Assembly: GCF_014203395.1 (NCBI RefSeq)
Contig: NZ_JACHIW010000001.1
Span: forward strand, 1,798,001-1,862,000
Length of the DNA: 64,000 bases
Direction: 5' to 3'
Source of the DNA: Saccharopolyspora phatthalungensis
GTDB lineage: Bacteria > Actinomycetota > Actinomycetes > Mycobacteriales > Pseudonocardiaceae
Below, piece by piece: positions 1-9,187 of this stretch (position 1 is its first letter; each line of letters starts with the position of its first letter). Made by a program: the position numbers and the translations under genes. The notes beneath the pieces were generated by a model that saw only the letters and a program-made list of their open reading frames with translations, had not been told where the DNA came from and did no database searches.

Positions 1-24
1 CAGGAAGCATGACAGGGTGATCAC

Positions 25-1848
25 ATGGCGCTGGACATCGTGCGGTTACTGGAGCTGACCAGCTGGCGGGCCTTCGACGTCGCCGACACCGGCCAGGTGC
101 TGGCCGGGTCCGACGAGTCCGGTTCGACCCAACTGGTCGAGCTCGCCGATGGCCGGCGGACCCCGCTTACGGCGCTTCCGGGCGCCGTCACCGGCCGCTA
201 CCTGCCCGGCGAACGGGCCGTGATCGTGCAGCACGACACCGACGGCGACGAGCGCGGCCAGCTCTCCTTGCTGCGCCTGGACAAACCACTGCTCCGTCCG
301 GCGCAGCTGCGCGACTTGGAGCCGCTGGTCCGCGACCCGGACCAGGTGCACCGGCTGCTCGACGTGTTGCCGGGCCGGATCGTCTACTCGACCAACCGCC
401 GCAACGGCATCGACTTCGACGTGGTGATCCGCAGCGCGGTCACCGGCGAGGAGCAGGTGGTTTACGACCGGGGCGGCATGGTGATGGAGGCGGCGGCCGC
501 ACCGGACAGCCACTACCTGGCGCTGACCGTGCCCGCCGACCGGCCGATGTCCGACCGGCTGATCGTGGTCAACACGCTGCCGATGACCGAGGCCGATCAC
601 GTGCTGCCGCTGACCCGCCGCGACGAGCCCGCCCGGCACTTCCAGATCGACTGGCTGCCCGACGATTCCGGGCTCATCGTCAGCACCGACGCCGACCGGG
701 ACCGCACCGGCATCGCGCGCATCGACCCGCGCACCGGTGCGCGGCGCTGGCTGGTGACCTCCGACGAGCACGACCTCACCGGCTGGCTCTCCCCGGACGG
801 ATCGACGCTGCTGGTGCAGGCCAACGAGGACGGCGCGAGTCGGCTGACACTGCACGACGCCGCCACCGGTCACCTGATGCGCGTGGTCCGGTTGCCCGCC
901 GACGGCTGGTGCGCATTCCCGCTGCCCACCCCGGTCTGGTCACCGGACTCGCGATTCGTCGCGTTGTCGTTCAGCGCCCCGACGGTCCCCGGCGACGTGC
1001 TGCTGGTGGACGCCGCGACGGGGGAATACGAGTCGCTGACCGACTCCGCCGCGCAGCTCGACGGGCAGCGGCCGGTGGAGCCGACCGCGCACCGGGTGCC
1101 GACCCGCGATGACGAGCAGCTGCCGTGCGCCGTGTACTGCCCGGAGGCGGCCGATCCGGAGCTGGCCGGTTCGGCGGTGCTGATCATCCACGGCGGCCCG
1201 GAAAGCCAGGCGGTGCGGTCGTTCAACCCGATCGTCCAGGCGCTCGTCGCGCAAGGGCACACCGTGCTGGTGCCCAATGTGCGCGGCTCCACCGGATACG
1301 GGAAGCGCTGGTATTCCGCCGACGACGGGCGCAAGCGGCTGGAGTCGGTGGCCGATCTCGGCGACCTGCACGACTGGCTGCCGACGATCGGGCTGGACCG
1401 CAAGCGCGCGGCGCTGTGGGGCGGCTCCTACGGCGGGTACATGGTGCTCGCCGGGCTGGCGTTCCAGCCGGAGCGGTGGGCGGCCGGGGTCGACATCGTC
1501 GGGATCTCGTCGCTGGTCACGTTCCTGGAGAACACCGCCGCGTACCGGCGCGCGCACCGCGAGCGCGAGTACGGCTCGCTCGCCGCCGACGCCGGGTTCC
1601 TCCGCGAGGCGTCACCGCTGACCAGGGTCGCCGCGATCGCTGCACCGCTGTTCGTGCTGCACGGGGCGAACGACCCCCGGGTGCCGCTGTCCGAAGCCGA
1701 GCAGATCGCGGCGGCGGTCCGGGCCAAGGGCCTGGAGTGCGAGCTGCTGGTCTACGGCGACGAGGGCCACGGCCTGGCCAAGCGGACCAACCGCCTCGAC
1801 GCCTACCCGCGAGCCCTCGCGTTCCTCGCCCGCCACCTCAGGTCGTGA
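25..1848 (+). CDS. S9 family prolyl-oligopeptidase-type serine peptidase
   Basis: A 607-residue acyl-peptide hydrolase/prolyl oligopeptidase-type enzyme. The N-terminal ~370 residues look like a beta-propeller (repeated DxxxG and PDG/PDS turns). The C-terminal ~230 residues are an alpha/beta hydrolase. The nucleophile elbow GGSYGGY places the catalytic Ser near 468, with Asp about 550 (GANDPRVP) and His about 582 (DEGHG). No signal peptide is seen, so it is probably cytosolic and trims short peptides or removes N-terminal blocked residues. The ATG follows a weak GGTGA-like ribosome site. It converges with dnaX, leaving only 45 bp between the two genes. The family is clear; the substrate is not. 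Confidence 0.93.
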   Translation: MALDIVRLLELTSWRAFDVADTGQVLAGSDESGSTQLVELADGRRTPLTALPGAVTGRYLPGERAVIVQHDTDGDERGQLSLLRLDKPLLRPAQLRDLEPLVRDPDQVHRLLDVLPGRIVYSTNRRNGIDFDVVIRSAVTGEEQVVYDRGGMVMEAAAAPDSHYLALTVPADRPMSDRLIVVNTLPMTEADHVLPLTRRDEPARHFQIDWLPDDSGLIVSTDADRDRTGIARIDPRTGARRWLVTSDEHDLTGWLSPDGSTLLVQANEDGASRLTLHDAATGHLMRVVRLPADGWCAFPLPTPVWSPDSRFVALSFSAPTVPGDVLLVDAATGEYESLTDSAAQLDGQRPVEPTAHRVPTRDDEQLPCAVYCPEAADPELAGSAVLIIHGGPESQAVRSFNPIVQALVAQGHTVLVPNVRGSTGYGKRWYSADDGRKRLESVADLGDLHDWLPTIGLDRKRAALWGGSYGGYMVLAGLAFQPERWAAGVDIVGISSLVTFLENTAAYRRAHREREYGSLAADAGFLREASPLTRVAAIAAPLFVLHGANDPRVPLSEAEQIAAAVRAKGLECELLVYGDEGHGLAKRTNRLDAYPRALAFLARHLRS

Positions 1849-1893
1849 GCGCCCAACCGGGCTGGGCCCTGGTCAGGTGTTCACGACGGCTTT

Positions 1894-4122
1894 TCAGTCG
1901 TCGATGCGGCGGGCGCCGAGCTCGCGCTCGAAGAGTTCCACTGCAGCTGCCTCCGGATCCGGCCCGGAGCGCACCGAAGCGTCCATTGGGGACGATTCGG
2001 CCAGCATCGCCTCCGGGTCTTCCTCGTCGTCGGTGACCGGCGGCTGCGGTTCCCGCGTCGCCTGCGGTTCCTGCGGCGGCTGCGGATCCCGCGACGGCTG
2101 CGGGGGCCTGGGCGGCTCCGGAGGCGGAATGTCGTCCGGTGGCGGCTCGTCGTCCGGCGGCTCGGGCGGCGGCGGAATGTCGTCCGGCTCCGGCGGGCGC
2201 GGCACCGAACCCTGGCGCGGGGACGCACTCGACTGCGGCCGTGGCGAGGTCCGGCCGTTGGCCGACTGGCCGGGCGGGTGGCCGTTGGCGGCCCGGGCGT
2301 TCGCGGACTGTTGGGGATTGGCCCCAGCGGACTCGCTCTGCTGGCTGGTCGAACGGCGCTGCGGCGGCTGCTTCGGGGCGGCCGGTCGAGTCGGCGGCGG
2401 CGGTGCCGCACCGGCCTCGACGCACTCGATGTCCCACTCGCCGCCGATCACCTCGCGCAGCGCCTCCCGGACGAAGTCCAGTCGTCGCTGCTGGGCGAGC
2501 TGCTTGACCAGCCCGGAGGTCGGCATCGACAGCACGAGCGCGCCGCCGTTGAGATCCTGCACCGTCGCGTTGAGCAGCAGCGCCTGCGTCGGCCGGTTCC
2601 GCTTCGCAACCGCCTGTAGGACTCCTGACCACACCTGCCGCACCGCAGCCGCGTCGAACCCGGCCTCCGCCGGCGCCGGGCTCGGCTCAGCCGCCTGCGG
2701 CACCGCCGGAGGCTGAGGCGGCCCCTGCTCAGCCGCCTGCGGGGGCGGCGCAGCTGCGGGTGCCGGCGGAGGCGTCGCCGGTGCGGGCGCTTGCGGGGGC
2801 GTCGCCGGGCGTGCAGGTTCCGCGCGCGGCGGCTCCGCCGCTTCCTGCGCGGCGCGCTCGTGCGGGCGCTGGAAGACGCGCTTGGGCCGCGCCTCGCTAT
2901 CGGCCGCCGGGGCGGCGGGCTGCGCGGCGGCGGACGCAGCCGGCGCGCCCTCACCTGGCGCAATGGTCATTCGGCGCTCGACGCGCTCCAACCTTTGCAG
3001 CAAAGCGGTTTCCGAGTCGGATGCGGTCGGCAGCAGCATCCGCGCGCAGAGCAGTTCGAGCAGCAACCGGGGCGCAGTCGCGCCGCGCATCTCGGCAAGT
3101 CCGGTGTGGACGATCTCGGCGAACCGGGACAGCGTTGCCGCGCCCAGCTGTTCGGCCTGGCTCTGCATCTTGGTGAGCTCGTCACCGGCGGCCTCGACCA
3201 GTCCGCGCTCCGCAGCGTCCGGCACCGAGTGGAGCAGCACGAGGTCGCGCAGCCGGTCGAGCAGGTCGGATCCGAACCGGCGGGGATCGTGCCCGGCTTC
3301 CACGAGCCGGTCGACCGTGCTGTAAACGGCGGCACCGTCACCGGCCGCGAGCGCATCGACCATGTCGTCGATCAGCGCGATGTCGGTGACCCCGAGCAGC
3401 GCCATCGCGCGCTCGTAGGTGACGCCCTCGGCGTTCGCCCCGGCGAGCAGCTGGTCAAGCACGCTTAATGTGTCACGGGCGGAGCCGCCACCGGCGCGGA
3501 TCACCAGCGGATACACCGCGGGCTCGACGCGCACGTCTTCGTCTCGGCAGATGCGTTCGATGAGTTCGCGCATCACGCCCGGCGGCATCAACCGGAACGG
3601 GTAGTGGTGGGTCCGAGACCGGATGGTGGTGAGCACCTTGTCCGGTTCGGTGGTGGCGAAGACGAAGATCAGGTGTTCGGGCGGTTCTTCGACGATCTTC
3701 AGCAGGGCGTTGAAGCCCTGCGTGGTGACCATGTGGGCCTCGTCGATGATGAAGATCCGGTACCGCGATTGGGCCGGCGCGAAAAACGCCCGGTCACGCA
3801 GCTCGCGAGTGTCGTCGACGCCACCGTGGCTGGCCGCGTCGAGTTCGACGACGTCGACGCTGCCGCCGCCTTCGGGCGCAAGCGCGACGCACGAATCGCA
3901 TTCCCCGCACGGGTCGGCGGTCGGCCCCTGAGCACAGTTCAGCGAACGGGCGAGGATGCGGGCGCTGGAGGTCTTGCCGCAACCGCGCGGCCCGGAGAAC
4001 AGGTACGCGTGGTTGATCCGACCGGAGGACAGCGCGGTCCGCAGCGGCTCTGTGACGTGGTCTTGCCCGACGACCTCAGCGAAGGTCGCCGGTCGGTACT
4101 TGCGGTAGAGGGCGAGCGCCAC
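1894..4122 (-). CDS. dnaX: DNA polymerase III subunit gamma/tau
   Basis: Clamp-loader ATPase of the replicative polymerase, 742 residues. It starts MALALYRKYRP, the usual DnaX N-terminus. Walker A GPRGCGKT lies at ~44-51, zinc-binding cysteines at ~63, 72, 75 and 78, Walker B with DEAH at ~123-130, and the SRC-type SARDTL motif near 220. The C-terminal half has Pro/Ala-rich linkers and a very acidic, proline-rich tail, as in actinobacterial tau proteins. The GTG at 4120-4122 is chosen because the conserved N-terminus begins there; the frame stays open further upstream (to 4779), but that stretch would run through the SRP RNA gene. No slippery frameshift site was looked for in detail. Confidence 0.96.
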   Translation of the reverse strand: MALALYRKYRPATFAEVVGQDHVTEPLRTALSSGRINHAYLFSGPRGCGKTSSARILARSLNCAQGPTADPCGECDSCVALAPEGGGSVDVVELDAASHGGVDDTRELRDRAFFAPAQSRYRIFIIDEAHMVTTQGFNALLKIVEEPPEHLIFVFATTEPDKVLTTIRSRTHHYPFRLMPPGVMRELIERICRDEDVRVEPAVYPLVIRAGGGSARDTLSVLDQLLAGANAEGVTYERAMALLGVTDIALIDDMVDALAAGDGAAVYSTVDRLVEAGHDPRRFGSDLLDRLRDLVLLHSVPDAAERGLVEAAGDELTKMQSQAEQLGAATLSRFAEIVHTGLAEMRGATAPRLLLELLCARMLLPTASDSETALLQRLERVERRMTIAPGEGAPAASAAAQPAAPAADSEARPKRVFQRPHERAAQEAAEPPRAEPARPATPPQAPAPATPPPAPAAAPPPQAAEQGPPQPPAVPQAAEPSPAPAEAGFDAAAVRQVWSGVLQAVAKRNRPTQALLLNATVQDLNGGALVLSMPTSGLVKQLAQQRRLDFVREALREVIGGEWDIECVEAGAAPPPPTRPAAPKQPPQRRSTSQQSESAGANPQQSANARAANGHPPGQSANGRTSPRPQSSASPRQGSVPRPPEPDDIPPPPEPPDDEPPPDDIPPPEPPRPPQPSRDPQPPQEPQATREPQPPVTDDEEDPEAMLAESSPMDASVRSGPDPEAAAVELFERELGARRIDD

Positions 4123-4188
4123 GGTCAAAACCCTACGCGGTCCGGCTGACAACTCGAACGGGGCCCGAAAAGCGCCCCAGACAATAAA

Positions 4189-4278
4189 GGGGACCCCGTG
4201 CACCCGCCAGAGCCCGCTTACCCTTGCTGCCTTCCGGCCCTGGGGGAGTTCACAGGATGGACGCCGCACGAGGTCCAC
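4189..4278 (-). ncRNA. ffs: Signal recognition particle RNA (small bacterial 4.5S type)
   Basis: The minus strand carries the conserved SRP apical stem-loop: the GGCCGGAAGGCAGCAAGGG signature (+ strand about 4210-4239). The ends pair perfectly over 11 bp, GGACCTCGTGC (4266-4276) with GCACGGGGTCC, including one G-U pair. A T-rich tract follows the 3' end. SRP RNA binds Ffh and targets membrane proteins. Its place directly upstream of dnaX is typical of actinobacteria. The exact ends are uncertain by several bases. Confidence 0.93.
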
Positions 4279-4283
4279 GGTCA

Positions 4284-4917
4284 GTGTAACCCGACGCTGC
4301 GCGAGGCCGCGGAAGCGGCCCCCGATCATTGATCCGCCGGAAGGTTCTCCGCCATCCAGCGCAGCGCCGCCACGCGCCCGCCGAAGGCCCCGGCCCTGGT
4401 CAGGGGACCCCCTCCAGCGCCCGCCAGTGCTACGACAGCGTGGATTCGCTTGAGTACGACCAAGCCACGGACCACCCACAGACGGCACCCCGGTCAACCC
4501 GTGCACCAAGAAGGCCAGCGTGCACAGGATGAACACCGAACAATCAAGGTGATCATTCGGTCGGCGGCACCACGTGGCCGAAGCGGAGACCCCCACTGTC
4601 CGGGTCGCCGATTTCGCGCGGAAACGCCACGCGCCCTCGATACCCCGGCCAACGTTCCTGGACACTAGCCAGGTCGAATTGAAGCTGCGCAAAGCTCGTT
4701 CCAAGCCGAACCGCGCGAGTCCCAAATCCGACCGCCGGCATTCATTTTTACCGAGCAAACATCGGATGACCGCGAGCAAATCTCATTGCCATCGCACACC
4801 CTGCACCGTTGGACCGAGGCGAAACTCGGTCCAACGGTGCGGCCGCCAAGGAACCCGTGTCCGCTTGGACGATGCCCCCGGTCAATTTCGGGCTATTCAA
4901 CGCCGCGTGACCGCCGC
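4284..4917. other. Intergenic region between SRP RNA and the nuclease-Excalibur gene
   Basis: About 630 bp with no reading frame that looks coding: frames are short, with mixed codon use and no family resemblance. It must hold the SRP RNA promoter near 4280-4330. It also holds one strong hairpin (4803-4840), listed separately. No tRNA or repeat was seen. Confidence 0.5.
4803..4840 (-). terminator. Strong stem-loop, probable terminator of the nuclease-Excalibur gene
   Basis: A perfect 16-bp inverted repeat (4803-4818 and 4825-4840, arms beginning GCACCGTTGG) with a six-base loop. It lies 78 bp beyond the stop of the minus-strand gene at 4918. There is no U-run, as is common for actinobacterial terminators. 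Confidence 0.7.
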
Positions 4918-6021
4918 TCACGTTTCGCAAGCGATGCCGTCACCGTCCCGGTCCAATTTCGAGGAATAGCCGGGTTCTCCCCGGTGCAGCGGTGCCACGC
5001 CCGCCGCCCTGGCGGCCGAGCAGTTCGGGTAGTAAGCCGCCGCCGGGCGCTCCTCAACTTCAGGTGCAGGCTCCGGTTCCGGCTTCGGGGCCGGTTTAGG
5101 CTGCGCCCGCCGTGGTTCCGGCACTGGGCTCGGCTCCGGGCTTGGGGCCGATGCCGGGCTGGGGACCGGTGCCGGGCTTGGCGGCGGCGCCAGACGAATC
5201 GCGCCGAAGCACGGCGCTCCCCACACCCCTCGCTGTGCCACTCGCCCATCCGCCTCCGCACGCGCGAATTCGGCGATCAATTCGGCAGGCGCACCTTGCG
5301 CGGACAAACGCGCTTGCCCCTGTTCGAGAGCGAGAACCGAGTAGTTGGCGCCACCAGGAACGAATACCACCGCGGTCTGTTCTACCTGCGAGCCAGCCTC
5401 CGCCGCCGGGTCAAGCTGGATACGTACCGCCTTGCCCAGCAAGGCCTGTTCAGCGAACGCCTTGGCTTCGGCTCCCCAGCATTCGGGGTCCGCGCCCAGT
5501 ACCGGGCTGCGAACGCCAGCGAGTCGCACCACCTGGGCCGCTTTACCCACGATCTGGACCTTGACCCGGTCCGCGTCGACGATCTCCGATACGACGGCAT
5601 CCTGCACGAGCGGCGCGGGCGGCGTCTGCGATGCCGAAGGGGCCTGTGATACCGAGGACGGGACGTCGGTAACCACAGCGGGTTTCGCCTGGTTCGATTG
5701 CTCCTGCGGTGGGACGAGCGCGGCGAGGAGGAAAATCGTGATCAGCGAACTGAAAGCGCATGCCACCGTGATCAAAGGACCACGCGCTCCCCTTTGCGAT
5801 ACCTGCTGATAAGCGCCCCCGGCAGGCGGAACGGACCGACCGCGCCAATACCACCACAAGCCGATCGCCACCCACAGCGAGATCGGCCAAATGAACATCG
5901 CCAGGAGGCCGACCACGATCCAGGGCAAAATGCTGCGATCCCGCGCCTTCAGCTGCCACAGAACGATGCTCATGGCAACGGTCGCAGCCATTCCGATCAA
6001 CATGATGACGGCCAACGCCAT
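4918..6021 (-). CDS. Membrane-anchored protein with staphylococcal-nuclease-like and Excalibur domains
   Basis: 367 residues. Three hydrophobic segments (~1-24, 32-60, 80-102) anchor the N-terminus. They are followed by a thermonuclease (SNase)-like region (~135-260: VVSEIVDADRVKV, VRLAGVRSP, GVWGAPC), a Pro/Ala/Glu-rich linker (~265-325), and a C-terminal Excalibur calcium-binding motif (YYPNCSAARAAG ... DRDGDGIACE). Excalibur domains often accompany secreted nucleases. The SNase core seems diverged, so nuclease activity is an inference. The outside-facing domain is probably extracytoplasmic. The start has no strong ribosome site nearby, but the first helix fits an N-terminus. Confidence 0.83.
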   Translation of the reverse strand: MALAVIMLIGMAATVAMSIVLWQLKARDRSILPWIVVGLLAMFIWPISLWVAIGLWWYWRGRSVPPAGGAYQQVSQRGARGPLITVACAFSSLITIFLLAALVPPQEQSNQAKPAVVTDVPSSVSQAPSASQTPPAPLVQDAVVSEIVDADRVKVQIVGKAAQVVRLAGVRSPVLGADPECWGAEAKAFAEQALLGKAVRIQLDPAAEAGSQVEQTAVVFVPGGANYSVLALEQGQARLSAQGAPAELIAEFARAEADGRVAQRGVWGAPCFGAIRLAPPPSPAPVPSPASAPSPEPSPVPEPRRAQPKPAPKPEPEPAPEVEERPAAAYYPNCSAARAAGVAPLHRGEPGYSSKLDRDGDGIACET

Positions 6022-6277
6022 CCAGATCTCCCAGTTTTGTAGTTGTAGTCAAGCGCCTAATCGCGACCCATGAAAAATCCGTTACCAAAGGGACAAAAGT
6101 GGTCTGCGTCACATCAGGTGAGGCTGCGGGGTGCCGAATAGTGCCCGTCATCGACCGAAGCCAGCGCTGGACCACACCACTGCCTGTCGGAGCGAGATCG
6201 TCACGAGGCGGATGATCGACACGGGCCACCTAGCCGCCTATCCGCAGGCGCGAGCCCGAACAGCCACGCTCGGAATT

Positions 6278-6895
6278 TCAGCGCAGTCGAAGCTTGTCAA
6301 GGGCTCGTTGGTTGGTCTTGGCGCTGCTCCGCAGGACTGAGTTGAGGATGCCGTTGTAGACGAGGTCCCAAAGCGCTTGGTTAGCCTGGACCTCCCGGGT
6401 GTTGAGCGATAGCTCGGTGCCCTTCTTGTCGGTGAGCTCCAGGTCCCACGCCAGCCCGCCGCTGGTGCCCACAACCTTGACCTCAGTGAGCTCGTACAAG
6501 TCGACGTAGCCACCTTTGACCGCGAGCCAGTCCGCTCCTGCCGAAATTCCCCAGCGGTCGCAGAGAAGTTGCCAGCCAGCCCAGAGGGGCGCCACGCCAA
6601 CCACGAGGGCCCAGAGCCAGGGCGTGTTCCACATCCAGTCAAAGCCCCAGTCCTTGAAGCAGAGGATGAGGAACCCAAGTCCGGACACGACAAAGCCCGA
6701 AATGATCGCTCCATCGATCGTGCCCTGGTACCACTCCAGCACCGGCCCTCGCCCGGCTGGGGCCTGCGGGTACCGCGCGAGCTTTGGTGACCTGCGAGGA
6801 AGTTCGCCGAACGCGGTGAACCTGGGCGCTTGGGGTGGGCGAGGCTCGCCGGTGCGGGAGTTGGGTTTCGGGGGGAGTGTCGCCGTCACGAGCAA
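6278..6895 (-). CDS. Two-helix membrane protein, PH-like C-terminal part, possible immunity protein
   Basis: 205 residues. A basic, proline-rich N-terminus (~1-55) is followed by two transmembrane helices (~60-82 and 88-112) and a soluble C-terminal region (~115-190) whose strand pattern resembles bacterial PH-domain proteins. It is last in a minus-strand operon and starts 3 bp after the 397-residue WXG-like gene. That position, directly after a candidate secreted toxin, is where an immunity gene would sit. The function is inferred from context only; no enzyme motif is visible. Confidence 0.6.
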   Translation of the reverse strand: MLVTATLPPKPNSRTGEPRPPQAPRFTAFGELPRRSPKLARYPQAPAGRGPVLEWYQGTIDGAIISGFVVSGLGFLILCFKDWGFDWMWNTPWLWALVVGVAPLWAGWQLLCDRWGISAGADWLAVKGGYVDLYELTEVKVVGTSGGLAWDLELTDKKGTELSLNTREVQANQALWDLVYNGILNSVLRSSAKTNQRALDKLRLR

Positions 6896-6898
6896 TCC

Positions 6899-8092
6899 TT
6901 AGCGTGTCATCTTCGGATTGATCTCTTCGAGCTTCTTACCAAGGTTGATCATTTCATCGCCGAGTTCATCGACCGTGAAACCGACTCCGACACCGACGAT
7001 TCCGCCCGCGATCGCTCCTGGCGGTCCGCCGATCGCAGCACCGATGATCGCGCCGGAAACGAGGCTGGCCGTGCCGCTGGCGACCGCAATGGTCGGGTCC
7101 TTGCCCTGGCCAATGTCGTATCCAATACCCAAGCCGGTGGCGATGATTCCCAGGCCGGGAACAATCTTGCCGAAGCGCACGGAGCCCTTGAGGTACGGGT
7201 TGGCGGTCTTGACGCTCTTCGGGACGAGCTTGCGGTCCAAGCGCTCCAGTTGGTCCTGCACCCGCGGGGGGAAGCGGCCGATCACCCGTGAGGCGCGCGT
7301 AGCGACGGCTTGGTCCATCGCTTCCTTGGCGCGCAGCTCATTGGTGATCTGGATGGCGGCGGCCTTGCTGCGGTTGGCGATGCTCAGGTTCTGGCTGGTC
7401 GTGAGCTTGGCCGCGCGTTCGGCCTTGCTCATCGCATCTTCAGCGAGCCGACGGTACTTGCTCATGCGCACGGCCGTCGCGCCGATGACACCGCATGAGA
7501 TGTCGGTGAGGGTGAGCGAGAGTTTCACCGGGTCCAGTACCCCAGATAGGAACCGCACGAGGATGTGCTGGGACTGCGATTCCTTGTCCCGTGCTTCCTT
7601 CACGATCTGGCTGGCCTGTGCGTAGGCCATTGCCTTGCGGTCGAACGCCGCCTGCGCTTGCACGGCTGCCGCGTGTTCTTGCTGCTCCGCTGGAGTTCCT
7701 TGGCGTCCCTCCGGGAGTGGCTTGGGGTCTGGTGGTGCGGGCCCGGGTTCTTCGATTGTGAAGCCATGGACCACCAGTCCGCCCAGGGCGGCTACGTCCT
7801 GGGCCCGTTGCATCATCGCCTTGACGGTGCGTAGGTCGTCGGCGTGGGTTTGCAGCTCGCGGCAGGTGTCTTGCAACGCCCGGACTTCGGTGTCAGCCAT
7901 CTTGCCTACGGCGATCAACACGGCGCGGAACCCGTCGGCCGCAGCACCTTTCCAGCCTGCCTCGGACTCGGCGCTGGCAAGCTGGATTTGCCGTGCGGCT
8001 TCTTCGACGCCATCGGACTGCCGGTACGCCCAGTCGTAGACGGCGGTGAGACTGTCGGGATCTCCCTTGACTTCGGTGTCCAGCGACATCAT
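6899..8092 (-). CDS. WXG100-like N-terminal domain protein with glycine-zipper C-terminus
   Basis: 397 residues. Residues ~1-110 form an alpha-helical WXG100/ESAT-6-like domain with a WKG turn at ~47-49, as in type VII secretion substrates. A Pro/Gln-rich linker (~115-150), a helical middle, and a C-terminal stretch (~310-380) full of GxxxG/AxxxG repeats follow. That stretch looks like a glycine zipper and might insert in membranes. No known toxin active site is seen. It is the third gene of a four-gene operon (10 bp from the upstream gene, 3 bp from the downstream one). Two adjacent ATGs leave the start uncertain by one codon. Confidence 0.68.
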   Translation of the reverse strand: MMSLDTEVKGDPDSLTAVYDWAYRQSDGVEEAARQIQLASAESEAGWKGAAADGFRAVLIAVGKMADTEVRALQDTCRELQTHADDLRTVKAMMQRAQDVAALGGLVVHGFTIEEPGPAPPDPKPLPEGRQGTPAEQQEHAAAVQAQAAFDRKAMAYAQASQIVKEARDKESQSQHILVRFLSGVLDPVKLSLTLTDISCGVIGATAVRMSKYRRLAEDAMSKAERAAKLTTSQNLSIANRSKAAAIQITNELRAKEAMDQAVATRASRVIGRFPPRVQDQLERLDRKLVPKSVKTANPYLKGSVRFGKIVPGLGIIATGLGIGYDIGQGKDPTIAVASGTASLVSGAIIGAAIGGPPGAIAGGIVGVGVGFTVDELGDEMINLGKKLEEINPKMTR

Positions 8093-8102
8093 TCATCCCC
8101 AG

Positions 8103-8399
8103 TCAACGTGGTTGCTCGGCCGCGAGTTCGCTGGCCTGCATCGCGACGGCGTGCTCGTAATCGGTATCGGCGTACACGGCTCGGCTTTCCGCAGTTGCGT
8201 CGCCGACGGCGCTTATGCCGCTGGACAAGTTGCCGAGTGCATCGATCAGCAGTGCCAGGGCTCCTTGCACCGCTCCGGTAATGACGCCGGCCTGCGGGTC
8301 CGGCGGCGCCGCGGCGTGGGCTTCAAGGTCGGCACTGGCGTTGCGGAGGCGGCTCGCGAGCGCGTCGAGCAACTCCGGATTCGCGTTCAGGTCCGCCAT
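8103..8399 (-). CDS. Small helical protein, type VII secretion (ESX)-substrate-like
   Basis: 98 residues, all-helical and Ala/Asp-rich, with an Asn/Leu-rich start and a long central hydrophobic helix. Size and position beside a WXG-like protein suggest an ESX-type partner, but the WXG motif itself is absent. The ATG abuts the stop codon of the upstream gene and follows an AGGGGAAA ribosome site. Together with the 397-residue gene it might form a secreted heterodimer; this is inference. Confidence 0.6.
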   Translation of the reverse strand: MADLNANPELLDALASRLRNASADLEAHAAAPPDPQAGVITGAVQGALALLIDALGNLSSGISAVGDATAESRAVYADTDYEHAVAMQASELAAEQPR

Positions 8400-8747
8400 C
8401 TATTTCCCCTGTTGGAACCGTGTGCGACGGTCCTCGACCGGCAAAGCCGCGTCCCAAAGGACGACGTCCGCACCGCTGCGGCCTTTGATGTCGACGATTT
8501 GTTCGCCCTGCACGGCAACCCACGCCTGGCCGTCACCGCACCCGTCAACGAGTTCCTGCACCGACGTGAAGGCAAGTAGAGCCCGTTGCCCGTCGGCAGT
8601 GTCGCGCAGTTCCACGGTCACATCGGTGGCGCCTTTCGTGACGCGCTGGCATGGGATATACGCGGTCGCTGGAAGTTCCTCCTCGTCCATTGGTGCGACG
8701 TGCTCGGCGCGGATCACGGAGGGTGCCACGTCTACGTGTTCCCGCAT
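8400..8747 (-). CDS. SseB/SAV_915-like small protein
   Basis: About 115 residues. Strands near ELPATAYIPC, GQRALLAF and QAWVAVQGEQ resemble the SseB N-terminal/SAV_915-type family found beside type VII-like genes in actinobacteria; this is recalled, not searched. The ATG at 8747 has an AAGGA site; a TTG eight codons upstream (8771) behind GGGGGAAAG is a credible alternative. First gene of the operon ending at 6278. Molecular role unknown. Confidence 0.55.
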   Translation of the reverse strand: MREHVDVAPSVIRAEHVAPMDEEELPATAYIPCQRVTKGATDVTVELRDTADGQRALLAFTSVQELVDGCGDGQAWVAVQGEQIVDIKGRSGADVVLWDAALPVEDRRTRFQQGK

Positions 8748-8874
8748 CACGTCCTTTTCGCCGTATACCAAACTTTCCCCCTGATTCGGCGGCTTTCCAG
8801 TTCAGCACGGTACAGAGATGATCTTGCTTCGCTGCTCCCCTGACGCAAGATCACTCGAAAGGCGCAGACACGAC

Positions 8875-8913
8875 AAGGGCCGGCGCGAAGCTCACCTCGG
8901 CCGCGCCGGCCTT
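8875..8913 (-). terminator. Hairpin terminator
   Basis: Arms AAGGGCCGGCGCG (8875-8887) and CGCGCCGGCCTT (8902-8913) pair with one bulge. It lies 22 bp beyond the stop at 8936 on the minus strand, which suggests a transcript ends here. Confidence 0.6.
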
Positions 8914-8935
8914 TGCCCATTTCAGCGGGAACTGC

Positions 8936-9187
8936 TCAACCGTCGTTGTCGGTCTCCGGTTTCTCGTCGATGTCGTGTCCGACCGCGGTTGCAACGGGGT
9001 CGATGTCGACGGGTGTTGGGATCGGCGGTCCGGTCACCTTGTGTTGATCGTCGCGTGAGCTGGCCACGTGATCGGCAGGAACCGTTTGGGCATCGCCTTT
9101 TTCGCGGTCATAGCGTGATGCGAAAAAGCATCGGCGGCGCAGGAGGCTCGGGGGCGCGTGGCGCACCACGGGGTCGCAGCTGTGCAC
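8936..9187 (-). CDS. Doubtful small acidic protein
   Basis: Up to 83 residues (GTG start) ending in an acidic, low-complexity tail. It overlaps the 3' end of the HTH gene by 80 bp in another frame, so the true start may be further downstream. The only support is a hairpin right after its stop and reasonable GC-rich third positions in the last 45 codons. No family is recognised. Confidence 0.28.
   Translation of the reverse strand: MHSCDPVVRHAPPSLLRRRCFFASRYDREKGDAQTVPADHVASSRDDQHKVTGPPIPTPVDIDPVATAVGHDIDEKPETDNDG

Noticed and set aside
4123..4779. Upstream extension of the dnaX reading frame
   Set aside because: It would translate through the SRP RNA gene; DnaX proteins begin at the GTG at 4122.
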